A stretch of DNA of 64,000 nt, taken from Polaribacter sp. BAL334. Lineage in GTDB: Bacteria > Bacteroidota > Bacteroidia > Flavobacteriales > Flavobacteriaceae. The translations under genes and the position numbers were made by a program. Under the pieces are notes generated by a model, which had not been told where the DNA came from, did not search any database, and saw only the letters and a program-made list of their open reading frames with translations. Shown here in pieces: positions 25,686 to 33,353 of this stretch. How positions within the stretch are numbered: position 1 is the stretch's first letter; every line of letters starts with the position of its first letter. The stretch spans positions 1-64,000 of the forward strand of contig NZ_JADWOV010000230.1 in assembly GCF_015767435.1 (NCBI RefSeq), written 5' to 3'.

Positions 25686-26354
25686 TTATTTGTCTTTAGC
25701 AATGATGAGTGTTGCTTTTGCGCCAGTTGCTAAATTCCATTCGTTGGAAGAAATAAGCATTCCTGCATCATTAAAAACTTTGAAAGCAGCAGTATTTGGA
25801 CCAGAAGTACCTTGGTTTAAGGCTAAAATTTGAATTTTATTGATGCCAACTTCTAGGGGAATATTGAATTTTTGCCAACTTTCTTGCAAGGTAATGTTAT
25901 AAACTACAGGAATATCATTCACAAAAATAGTGACTCTATCACCATCAGGATATTGATAATCTCTGCAAATAATATTTACGCTTTGAGATGAGGTTCTAAA
26001 ACTGCCTAAGTCTTGGTCAATTTTTGGGATGATGTATTGCCCATTTATTTTTTGGAAAGATTTTAAAAAACGTTCTTCATTTAGTTTTGCCTGCGTTAAA
26101 ATTCCTTTTTTGCTGAGATCTTCACTTTGTTGTTTTTTGAGTTTTTCCTGTTCCTTTTCAAATGCTTTTTTAAATCCGTTTTCGCCATTTAAATCAATTG
26201 CTTCGGGTTTTTTAACTTCTTTCGAATTGTTTAAAATAACTACTTTTTTCTTTTCTCCAGATTCATTTCCATTGTTTCCGTCAATTTGAGAAAAAGTTTG
26301 TATCGTAAAAAAAAAGAATAGAATTCCGAAGTTAGATTTTAAAAATAAGTTCAT
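25686..26354 (-). CDS. Secreted hypothetical protein
   Basis: The 222-residue protein has a hydrophobic signal sequence (FGILFFFFTIQTFSQ). A charged, Lys/Glu-rich helical segment (about 35-100, possibly coiled coil) is followed by a beta-rich C-terminal half with DYQYPDGDRVTIFVNDIPVV and VGINKIQILALNQGTSGPNT. I recognise no domain, although the C-terminal half resembles small secreted flavobacterial proteins with an Ig-like fold. It lies about 130 bases downstream of pdhA's start on the same strand but is separately oriented from known complexes. Confidence 0.65.
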   Translation of the reverse strand: MNLFLKSNFGILFFFFTIQTFSQIDGNNGNESGEKKKVVILNNSKEVKKPEAIDLNGENGFKKAFEKEQEKLKKQQSEDLSKKGILTQAKLNEERFLKSFQKINGQYIIPKIDQDLGSFRTSSQSVNIICRDYQYPDGDRVTIFVNDIPVVYNITLQESWQKFNIPLEVGINKIQILALNQGTSGPNTAAFKVFNDAGMLISSNEWNLATGAKATLIIAKDK

Positions 26355-26431
26355 TATAAGGATGTGTTTTTCAATTTCTTACAAAGATAATGCCGATTTA
26401 TAAAGACTATCTTTAAGATTTGTTAAAACTT

Positions 26432-27100
26432 TTATTCAATTGGAAAATTAAAATAGGTATCAGGAAAAGGTTCGTTTTTCAGTGTAAAATGCCACCATTC
26501 ATTATCATAAGGGTTAAAACCATTTTCGAGCATGATTTTTCGCAAATACAATCGGTTTTCTTGTTGTTTTTTTGTGATTTTTTTATAAAAAGGATGAGAT
26601 TCTTCTCCGAAAAAATCATAAGCACTTCCCATGTCTAATTCTTCTCCAGTATTGAGTTTTATCAATGTGATATCAACGGTACTTCCTCTTGTATGTCCTG
26701 ATTTTGATGCAATAAATCCTTGTTGAAATAATTGCGATTTTGGAACATTGGGATAATATTCTTTTTTCATCAAAGTGTCATTCAAAACTCTTGCCCATCT
26801 CACAAAATGATTGACAGCTTGTTGTGGTCTGTAAGCATCAAAAACTTTCAAACCCAAACCTTCTTTTTTTAAGATTGTTTGTATTTTTTTTAAAGCTTCA
26901 GCAGATTGTTTTGTCAAAATCACACAGTCTTTTTTGTAACCATCAATGGGTTTTCCAATAAAATTTTGATTGGAAAAATAACGAAGTTCATTTTTAATAC
27001 TTGCGTCAACATCACTCAAATACACAAAATCTTTGTGCATTTTTTGAGCGGAAATTCCGAAAGCACATCCAATAAAAAGGAATACTATTATTTTTTTCAT
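26432..27100 (-). CDS. D-alanyl-D-alanine dipeptidase (VanX/DdpX type, M15D)
   Basis: This zinc peptidase hydrolyses D-Ala-D-Ala. The 222-residue protein has a signal peptide (MKKIIVFLFIGCAFGISAQ) and so acts in the periplasm, probably in peptidoglycan turnover, not vancomycin resistance. Zinc ligands and catalytic residues are visible in SGHTRGSTVDI (His136, Asp143) and EWWHF (Glu201, His204). FDAYRPQQAVNHF (about 87-99) carries the conserved Arg. No other van-type gene is nearby. Confidence 0.9.
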   Translation of the reverse strand: MKKIIVFLFIGCAFGISAQKMHKDFVYLSDVDASIKNELRYFSNQNFIGKPIDGYKKDCVILTKQSAEALKKIQTILKKEGLGLKVFDAYRPQQAVNHFVRWARVLNDTLMKKEYYPNVPKSQLFQQGFIASKSGHTRGSTVDITLIKLNTGEELDMGSAYDFFGEESHPFYKKITKKQQENRLYLRKIMLENGFNPYDNEWWHFTLKNEPFPDTYFNFPIE

Positions 27101-27162
27101 GCTTCAAAAATACATAAAAAAAACAAGTGATGTTTTGTTAAAATTATGAGTAATTTTGCCAA

Positions 27163-27570
27163 ATGGAAACACTTACTTTAACGACACCAGCCGTATTATT
27201 TTCGGCAATTTCTTTGATAATGTTGGCTTATACCAATCGATTTTTGGCGTATGCAGCTGTCATTAGAAACTTGCACGATAAGTATTTAGAGAAAAAAAAT
27301 GATTCGTTATTGCGTCAAATTCAAAATCTAAAAAAAAGATTACAACTTACCAAATGGATGCAGATTGTCGGAATTTCGAGTTTGCTATTATGCGTATTAA
27401 CGATGTTTTTGATTTATGTGAATGAGCATATTTTTGCCGCGTATATTTTTGGGCTAGCCCTGATTTTATTGATTTTATCTCTGGCTTTGTTGATCAAAGA
27501 AATTCACATTTCCAATCAAGCTTTGCAACATCACATTGCTGATATTGAAGAATATTTGACAAAAAAGTAA
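27163..27570 (+). CDS. DUF2721 family membrane protein
   Basis: The 135-residue protein has an N-terminal membrane segment, a basic amphipathic region (SLLRQIQNLKKRLQLTKW) and two C-terminal membrane segments. RFLAYAAVIRNLHDKY matches the DUF2721 pattern. Function is unknown. TAATTTTG (27151-27158) ends five bases before the ATG, which suggests a leaderless mRNA, although the upstream TTG spacing is not consensus. Confidence 0.8.
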   Translation: METLTLTTPAVLFSAISLIMLAYTNRFLAYAAVIRNLHDKYLEKKNDSLLRQIQNLKKRLQLTKWMQIVGISSLLLCVLTMFLIYVNEHIFAAYIFGLALILLILSLALLIKEIHISNQALQHHIADIEEYLTKK

Positions 27571-27645
27571 GCGCCGTTTTTTGCAAAACGACGACTTACC
27601 AAGTAAACTAATAAAACCAAGTATTAGTATTTTTATTCTGAAATG

Positions 27646-28170
27646 TTATTCAGTGTAAGGCAAATGGTTATAGCTCAATACTCTTTTAAGTTTCCATTGC
27701 TTGTTTTCTAAAATCCAAACGTGCGTAAAATTGGCAATTCCAACAGTTGTGAAAATTCCTTGTTGTTTTTCTTGAAACGTGTGTTTGCCAGTTTGAATTG
27801 CTCCATAAATCATTCCATTGTTTTGTAAAGGAAACACTTCCAAACTTCCTGCAACTAAGTTTCTTTTCATATTTCCAGGATTTTTACAAATGTTATTTTT
27901 TACAGCATTTACAAACGCTTCTTTGTTTTGAATGCCAACAATATCATGATAAAACTCAAAATCTTCAGCAATTATTGGATCCAATTTTTCAATTTCACAG
28001 TTGTTAAAAGTTCTTTCGAAAAGAATACTGTCTTTTGCTGCAATGATTTTGAAGAGTTCACTAGATTTTTCTACTTGTGCATTCATTATAAATGAATAAA
28101 AAAAGGCAATAATGGCAATGATTATTTTAAGCAATATAGATTCTTTGAAAGGTGCTAAAAATGAGTTCAT
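27646..28170 (-). CDS. DUF4440/NTF2-like secreted protein
   Basis: The 174-residue product has an N-terminal hydrophobic segment that can act as a signal peptide (IIIAIIAFFYSFIMNAQ). The rest matches the NTF2-like DUF4440 fold: DSILFERTFNNCEIEKLDPIIAEDFEFYHD, the FTHVWILENKQWKLKRVLSY C-terminal strands, and a central helix. Small-molecule binding in a conical pocket is typical of the fold. Its ligand is unknown. An alternative start inside the hydrophobic stretch is possible. Confidence 0.75.
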   Translation of the reverse strand: MNSFLAPFKESILLKIIIAIIAFFYSFIMNAQVEKSSELFKIIAAKDSILFERTFNNCEIEKLDPIIAEDFEFYHDIVGIQNKEAFVNAVKNNICKNPGNMKRNLVAGSLEVFPLQNNGMIYGAIQTGKHTFQEKQQGIFTTVGIANFTHVWILENKQWKLKRVLSYNHLPYTE

Positions 28171-28262
28171 GAATAAATGGTTCGTTGAATTTATCGTTTT
28201 CTTGAAATTGTAAAAATCTCAAGAAAACGATTTTTTTTGGTTAATTGATTTTTTTTGGATTG

Positions 28263-28988
28263 TTATTTGTTAGAAATACTTCCACCAGAAGTTGTTTTTT
28301 TAGTTGCTTTTTTGGGATTTCCAGCATAATCAATACCTCCACCACTTGTTGCTGTTGCGTTGATACTTTCTGATGCAAAAACATCAATATCAGCTCCACT
28401 TGTTACAGTGGCTGTGACATCCACACTTTCTAATGAAGTTGCTTTGATAGATGCACCACTTGTTGCTGTTGCATTGTGATTATTTGTTTTTCCAGAAATT
28501 TTTAGGTCAGCACCACTTGTTGCAACTGTAGTAATTGAATTTCCTTTTACAGCAAAATTAATATCGGCACCACTTGTTGCAATTACTAACAATGTATCTG
28601 ATTTAAAAGTGCCATCATTTTTTACATAGGAACCACTTGTTGCGTTGATTTCATTAAGATTTTTCACAGTTACTAAAATCTTTTTTGATGTAGCTTTCCA
28701 GATATTTTTCTCAGAATAAATGCGCAAAACACCATTTTCTATTTCTGTAAAAATGAGTTCGTGTAAATTTTCATCAGCTTCTAAAATGATTTTATTTTCT
28801 TCACCTTGAAAAATTTCTACATCCAAGCCATTGCTTACTTTTATTTTTGAGAATTCAGCTGAAGATGATCTGTTTTTGGTGATTACATTGTTATTACCGC
28901 TAACGCCATTGAACATTTCTACGCCACAAGAGCTGAAAAATAGCGTGATAAAAAAGATGGATACAGTTTTGATAATTGATAGTTTCAT
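28263..28988 (-). CDS. Head GIN domain (DUF2807) lipoprotein
   Basis: The 241-residue protein has a lipobox (LFFSSC, Cys21) and a DUF2807 'head GIN' beta-helix made of repeated ATSGA turns spaced about 16-20 residues apart: ATSGSYVKND, ATSGADINF, ATSGADLKIS, ATSGASIKA, VTSGADIDV, ATSGGGIDYA. It should sit in the outer envelope. It is the last gene of the run DUF4870, PadR, PspC, GIN and is about 100 bases after the PspC gene. In other bacteria PspC and GIN proteins accompany envelope-stress responses. Confidence 0.88.
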   Translation of the reverse strand: MKLSIIKTVSIFFITLFFSSCGVEMFNGVSGNNNVITKNRSSSAEFSKIKVSNGLDVEIFQGEENKIILEADENLHELIFTEIENGVLRIYSEKNIWKATSKKILVTVKNLNEINATSGSYVKNDGTFKSDTLLVIATSGADINFAVKGNSITTVATSGADLKISGKTNNHNATATSGASIKATSLESVDVTATVTSGADIDVFASESINATATSGGGIDYAGNPKKATKKTTSGGSISNK

Positions 28989-29087
28989 GTTTTTGAGTTT
29001 TTATATTTGATGCTTCAAAGGTCTTTAATTGATGATTGATTTTTTAATAATAGTTACTGAATTGTTGATTTTTAGGGCTGAATTGTT

Positions 29088-30758
29088 TTAGATGTTTATC
29101 TCATTTTTATCTTCCAAAACAGCTTCACAATCAGTACATTTCAATGTTGTATTTGTCATGATAAAATGATGGTTTGCCATGTCAGTATCATAAATATCAG
29201 TTTCATTTTCTACGTCATATAAAAAGTTTTTCGAACTTTCATCAAAGTAAATAGTTGCATTTTCAGGCAAATAAATGGTAACGTCAATAGATTCATCTTT
29301 CCAGATATTTTTGAAATCGGTTAAATAAAATGCATCTAAAATCAATGTGTTATTTTCAATTGTAAAATGGTATTTGATCTGCTCTGCATTTGATTTTGCA
29401 TTCATTTTATTTTTTCCTCTTGAACTTTTTGTGACAATAAAATAACTTTCATTGGTAGCACTTTTTTGAACATCCACCTTCACATAATTCGAATATGCCA
29501 TTTTTTTGCCGTTAATAAACACTTCTTCTTTGTGCGAACTTCTTCTTAAATTGTGTCTAAAAAGGATGGTTTCGTCATTTTTTAGTTTTACAACAAGTGT
29601 ATCATTTGCAGTGATTTGCAATGGTTTTTTTTCAGTTATTTCTCCATTTTGAACATAAGAAGTAGCGAAATCTAGTCCTGCAAAAATCATTGCTAATAGC
29701 GCTATAATCCATATTCCTAATAAGGTTAATTTGGCAGTTTTACCAATACTTTTGATATTGCTAGACAGCATTCGCAATCCTAAAATGAACAATAATAAAA
29801 ATGGAATTCCAATTAAAATAAATCCAAGGATTGTCAATAACCAACTTGGGATTATTGAGTCATAGAAAAACGGTGGATAATGCAAGAAATTTTCATCAAC
29901 ATTCAGCCATTCTATACTTCCAATTGAGAACCCTCCAATGATCAATGATATAATTACTGAAGCTGCAGTAATAAGGATAAAAACGCCAATAATTTTTCCA
30001 ATTATTTTAAAAAATGTTTGAATAATAGATACAATGACATCTAAAATTTCTTGAAATCCATTATTTTTTTTTTGCTTTCCCGAAAAAGCAGTATTGAATT
30101 TTTCAGAAATTTCATTGGCTCCTTCTTTGAATTTATCAGAAGCTTTGCTGGCAACATCTTTTAAATTTTCAGAAACATTATTGAATTCTTCTCTAATTTT
30201 TCTTTCAATATTGTCAATATTTACAGGAGTTCCTTCCATCTGCAATTTTTCGGCAGTTGTTTTTGCTTCTGGTAATAAAATCCAAAGAATAATGTATAAT
30301 AAAAATCCAAAACCTCCAAAAACCGTAAATATAATAAATGCCAAACGTATCCAAATGGTATCTAAATTAAGGTAATACCCCAAACCTGATGCAACACCAC
30401 CTAAAATTTTATCTTCACCATCTCTAAACAACTTTTTGGTTGAATTATAATTTGTTTGATAGGAATAATTAGTCTCTTTAAAGGTTTCTTCACCATCAGA
30501 ATAATCTTCTGGTTGTCCCATAATTTTGATGATATCATCAATATCTTGGTCATTCACCACTTGTCTTGCATCCGTAATTTTTTCGGATAAAAGTTCACTA
30601 ATTCTTGCTTCAATGTCAGCAATAATTTCGTTTTTTCCTTGAGGATCATCACTCAAAGATTTAGAAATTGATTCTAAATATTTTTTTAATTTTAGATAAG
30701 CAGATTCATCAATATGAAAGAAAAATCCGCCTAAATTAATGTTGATTGTCTTATTCAT
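29088..30758 (-). CDS. PspC-domain envelope-stress protein with extended C-terminus
   Basis: At 556 residues this is a long PspC protein. Residues 1-80 are a soluble region with LSEKITDARQVVNDQDIDDIIKIM, a short adaptor motif found before PspC in Bacteroidota. The PspC domain (about 107-170) contains FRDGEDKILGGVASGLGYYL and the transmembrane IILWILLPE. Further membrane segments follow near 240-350, then a beta-rich extracytoplasmic C-terminus. It overlaps the PadR gene by eight bases, so the two are translated together. Confidence 0.88.
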   Translation of the reverse strand: MNKTININLGGFFFHIDESAYLKLKKYLESISKSLSDDPQGKNEIIADIEARISELLSEKITDARQVVNDQDIDDIIKIMGQPEDYSDGEETFKETNYSYQTNYNSTKKLFRDGEDKILGGVASGLGYYLNLDTIWIRLAFIIFTVFGGFGFLLYIILWILLPEAKTTAEKLQMEGTPVNIDNIERKIREEFNNVSENLKDVASKASDKFKEGANEISEKFNTAFSGKQKKNNGFQEILDVIVSIIQTFFKIIGKIIGVFILITAASVIISLIIGGFSIGSIEWLNVDENFLHYPPFFYDSIIPSWLLTILGFILIGIPFLLLFILGLRMLSSNIKSIGKTAKLTLLGIWIIALLAMIFAGLDFATSYVQNGEITEKKPLQITANDTLVVKLKNDETILFRHNLRRSSHKEEVFINGKKMAYSNYVKVDVQKSATNESYFIVTKSSRGKNKMNAKSNAEQIKYHFTIENNTLILDAFYLTDFKNIWKDESIDVTIYLPENATIYFDESSKNFLYDVENETDIYDTDMANHHFIMTNTTLKCTDCEAVLEDKNEINI

Positions 30759-31095
30759 GAGTAGTTGGTTTTGAGCTAATTACTTGGTTTACAGCATTTA
30801 CTAAATTATTCCACGTTTTGTCTAATTCTTTTAAAAACAGTGCGCCGTTTTCGGTTAAAACGTAGTATTTTCTTGGTGGTCCAGAGGTTGATTCTTCCCA
30901 TCTGTAGGTTAACAACCCTGCGTTTTTAAGACGAGTTAACAATGGATAAATAGTACCTTCAACCACAATCATTTCCACACTTTTGAGTCCAGAAAGTATT
31001 TCGGAAGTATAAGCATCTCCATTTTTTAAGATGGCTAAAATGCATAATTCCAAAACCCCTTTTCGCATTTGTGCTTTTGCGTTTTCGATTTTCAT
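30751..31095 (-). CDS. PadR-family transcriptional regulator
   Basis: The 114-residue protein is a small PadR regulator with the winged helix motifs LELCILAILKNGDAYTSEI and VEGTIYPLLTRLKNAGLLTYRW, and SGPPRKYYVLTENG as the wing. It lies between DUF4870 and PspC genes, overlapping the latter by eight bases. An inverted repeat TATGTATT/AATACATA in the promoter of the upstream gene resembles PadR operators, so it probably represses its own operon. Confidence 0.9.
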   Translation of the reverse strand: MKIENAKAQMRKGVLELCILAILKNGDAYTSEILSGLKSVEMIVVEGTIYPLLTRLKNAGLLTYRWEESTSGPPRKYYVLTENGALFLKELDKTWNNLVNAVNQVISSKPTTHE

Positions 31096-31105
31096 TTTAT
31101 ATAAT

Positions 31106-31546
31106 TTATTTTATAAATTTTATTGTAAAGGGATATTTGTAATTTTCTCCTTCTTTTGCTTTCATAGCGGCATTAATCGTCAATATAATTCTGATGATTA
31201 CAAGAATTCCAACAAGTGATGCAAACCCGAAAAAATTAAAGAAACTAAAAGAATCTAAATCAAAATCGAATGAAAACCATTCGAAATTTCCCCAATTGTC
31301 CATGTTATTTAAAAATGTTCCAATAGCAAATGGTAAAAAAATAAGTCCAATGACATATTTATATAAAGAAAAGCTAATGTTAAAATTCACAGCTTCTTTT
31401 CCTTGTTCATCTAAAAAAGCACTTCTATTCTTTAATGTTTGCCAAGCTATTAATGGTGTGATTATGCTTCCAAAAGGATATATAAACCCAGCAAATCCGC
31501 ATATATGGATTAAAAAAGCATTGGTGTTTTCGTTATTTGTTTTCAT
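31106..31546 (-). CDS. DUF4870 membrane protein
   Basis: The 146-residue protein from ATG 31546 has three or four membrane segments and the DUF4870 features FIYPFGSIITPLIAWQTLK, DEQGKEAVNFNISF and IRIILTINAAMKAKEGENYKYPF. The frame stays open to 31579, but that ATG lies in the promoter -7 element, so 31546 (MKTNNENTN) is preferred. It is the first gene of the PadR/PspC/GIN operon. Function unknown. Confidence 0.85.
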   Translation of the reverse strand: MKTNNENTNAFLIHICGFAGFIYPFGSIITPLIAWQTLKNRSAFLDEQGKEAVNFNISFSLYKYVIGLIFLPFAIGTFLNNMDNWGNFEWFSFDFDLDSFSFFNFFGFASLVGILVIIRIILTINAAMKAKEGENYKYPFTIKFIK

Positions 31547-31576
31547 ATTTTTTGATTGATATACTACTTTCTTATG

Positions 31577-31614
31577 CAAATATATGTATTAAGAAAGGTA
31601 TATTGCAATACATA
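31577..31614 (-). promoter_or_regulatory. Promoter and PadR-type operator of the DUF4870-PadR-PspC operon
   Basis: On the reverse strand TATATTTG (31577-31584) is a consensus -7 element and TTG (31606-31608) lies 21 bases upstream. The spacer contains TATGTATT (31583-31590) and its inverted copy AATACATA (31607-31614), an arrangement seen in PadR operators. A repressor bound there would block the promoter. Confidence 0.65.
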
Positions 31615-31759
31615 GTACCATAAATTAACATTTTATTAACAAAAAGAAGCGTTTTAAAAACTTTGAAAAATAGGTTGTTTATAAATTTTAGATGATATTA
31701 TTGCTATTTTTTACTTGGAAAATAACTATATTCGTTAAGAACTTTATTCATTTTTATTC

Positions 31760-32218
31760 ATGAAAATTACACCTAAAAATATCAATCGTTTTATGTTTTT
31801 CCAGCTTCCTTTGGGTTGGTTATCTGGAATGCGTGTTACATTTTTAGATACATCTTCCTGCGTTGTTAAAATAAAATATCAGTGGTTTAACCAAAATCCT
31901 TTTCAAAGTATGTTTTGGGCAGCTCAAGGAATGGCAGCTGAAATGAGTACTGGAGTCTTAGTGATGCAAGAAATTCAGAATTCGAATAGAAAAGTTTCGA
32001 TGTTGGTAACACATCAAGAAGGAAATTTTTTAAAAAAAGCTACAGGAACTATTAAATATTCTTGCAATGAGGGTGATAAAATTCAAGAAGCAATACAAAA
32101 ATCTATCAAAACTGGTGAAGGTCAAGTGATTGAGTTAAACTCAAAAGGCATTAATGAAAGTGGGGTAGAGGTGGCAAATTTTCAGTTTCAATGGAGCTTG
32201 AAAGTTAAGAATATTTAA
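31760..32218 (+). CDS. DUF4442 hot-dog-fold protein (thioesterase-like)
   Basis: The 152-residue protein resembles DUF4442, hot-dog proteins related to thioesterases. Matching features are NRFMFFQLPLGWLSGMRVTFLD near the start, FQSMFWAAQGMAAEMSTGVLV on the central hot-dog helix and VTHQEGNFLKKATGTIKYSC. No catalytic residue can be confirmed. It is followed by a candidate small RNA and converges on yebC. Confidence 0.75.
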   Translation: MKITPKNINRFMFFQLPLGWLSGMRVTFLDTSSCVVKIKYQWFNQNPFQSMFWAAQGMAAEMSTGVLVMQEIQNSNRKVSMLVTHQEGNFLKKATGTIKYSCNEGDKIQEAIQKSIKTGEGQVIELNSKGINESGVEVANFQFQWSLKVKNI

Positions 32219-32296
32219 AATTTTAGTTATTTTTTTATAAAATTCACAATTCATAACTTTTTTTAATTTTTTTATATCTTTATTAAAGTTGTTTAC

Positions 32297-32304
32297 TATC
32301 TTTG
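32297..32304 (+). promoter_or_regulatory. Promoter -7 element of the candidate small RNA
   Basis: TATCTTTG is an exact match to TAnnTTTG. It lies in the gap between convergent DUF4442 and yebC genes, where no gene start needs it. The usual TTG is not at ideal spacing. Confidence 0.45.
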
Positions 32305-32309
32305 CAGCA

Positions 32310-32391
32310 GATAATTGAAAAATTATGTAATTAATTGGGGGATTTTATTACATAGCAATTAAAAAAGTCGTGATGCAAATCACGACTTTTT
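32310..32391 (+). ncRNA. Candidate small RNA of about 80 nt
   Basis: A TAnnTTTG promoter ends at 32304 and an intrinsic terminator ends near 32391, giving a transcript of about 80 bases with no credible ORF (an ATG at 32324 is followed at once by TAA). An unusual GGGGG run and CATAGCAATT lie in its middle. Alternatively the terminator only serves the flanking genes and the promoter match is by chance. Confidence 0.4.
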
Positions 32392-32395
32392 ATTT
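32361..32395. terminator. Bidirectional intrinsic terminator between the small RNA and yebC
   Basis: Perfect 8-bp stem GTCGTGAT/ATCACGAC (32367-32374 and 32379-32386) with GCAA loop, A run on the left and T run on the right. It ends forward transcripts and, about 20 bases after the stop codon, yebC. Confidence 0.92.
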
Positions 32396-32412
32396 TCTAA
32401 TTATATTATTTT

Positions 32413-33129
32413 TTACATTTCCATTGAATGGTATACATTCTGTACGTCATCATCTTCTTCCAAACGATCTAATAATTTTTCAACATCTGCTTGTTGTTCC
32501 TCTGTTAATTTGGTAGTATTTGCAGGAATTCTCTCAAACCCTGATGATAAAATTTCTATGTTGTTGTTTTCAAAATACGATTGTAAAGCGCCAAATTGCT
32601 CAAAAGGTGCATAAATGATAATGCCTTCTTCATCATTAAAAACTTCTTCCACTTCAAAATCAATTAATTCCAATTCTAAATCCTCTAAATCAAGAGTAAT
32701 ATCCTCTCTTTTTAATGTAAAACTACACACATGGTCAAACATAAAAACAACGGATCCTGAAGTTCCTAAATTTCCATCACATTTATTAAATGCGGCTCTA
32801 ATATTAGCAACAGTTCTATTATTATTATCGGTTGCAGTTTCTATTACCAATGCAATTCCATGAGGTGCATATCCTTCAAAAAGGGTTTCTTTATAGTTGG
32901 CAGTGTCTTTGTCAGATGCTTTTTTGATGGCGCGTTCTACGTTGTCTTTGGGCATATTTGCAGCCTTTGCATTCTGAATTACAGCTCTTAATCGAGAATT
33001 TGTCTCAGCATTTGGACCACCTTCTTTTACAGCCATCACAATATCTTTCCCAATTCTGGTAAAGGTTTTTGCCATTGCTGACCAACGTTTCATTTTACGT
33101 CCTTTTCTAAGTTCAAATGCTCTTCCCAT
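32413..33129 (-). CDS. YebC/PmpR family protein
   Basis: The 238-residue protein is full length for YebC, a family now linked to relieving ribosome stalling at difficult proline motifs and earlier described as DNA-binding regulators. MGRAFELRKGRKMKRWSAMAKTF and NSRLRAVIQNAKAANMPKDNVERAI form the N-terminal domain, YEGYAPHGIALVIETATDNNNRTVANIR the central one, and a very acidic C-terminus follows (EEDDD). The N-terminus reads GRAFELRKGRK, as in the Bacteroidota form, not GHSKWANIKHRK. Confidence 0.93.
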   Translation of the reverse strand: MGRAFELRKGRKMKRWSAMAKTFTRIGKDIVMAVKEGGPNAETNSRLRAVIQNAKAANMPKDNVERAIKKASDKDTANYKETLFEGYAPHGIALVIETATDNNNRTVANIRAAFNKCDGNLGTSGSVVFMFDHVCSFTLKREDITLDLEDLELELIDFEVEEVFNDEEGIIIYAPFEQFGALQSYFENNNIEILSSGFERIPANTTKLTEEQQADVEKLLDRLEEDDDVQNVYHSMEM

Positions 33130-33156
33130 TATTTTTTCTATTTTTTAAAATGTATG

Positions 33157-33187
33157 CAAATGTAAAAATTAGGTTTTTCTTTACCAA
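33157..33187 (-). promoter_or_regulatory. yebC promoter
   Basis: Reverse-strand TACATTTG (33157-33164) matches TAnnTTTG with TTG at 33185-33187, a 20-base spacer, and a leader of about 23 bases before the ATG at 33129. One of the cleanest promoters in the window. Confidence 0.65.
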
Positions 33188-33228
33188 TTTTAAGTTGCAT
33201 TTTGATGTATATATGTAATTTTTTTTTT

Positions 33229-33350
33229 GGACACGGATTTCACGAATTTTCACAGATTGGTAAAGAATACTTTTTGAAAGTTGTAATTTTTGTTCAAAAA
33301 GGCACTAATTTTTTATGTGAAAATTTGTGTAATTAGTGAAATTAGTGTCT
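33229..33350. repeat. Imperfect inverted repeat downstream of ackA
   Basis: GGACACGGATTTCACGAATT (33229-33248) pairs with an inverted copy at 33331-33350 at 16 of 20 positions. These ACACGGATTTCACG sequences recur in flavobacterial intergenic DNA. It lies just past the ackA stop and may fold into a long hairpin that protects or ends the pta-ackA message. Confidence 0.55.
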
Positions 33351-33353
33351 AAT

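Noticed and set aside
31547..31579. DUF4870 start at 31579
   Set aside because: That ATG lies inside the promoter -7 element; 31546 is compatible with the predicted transcript.
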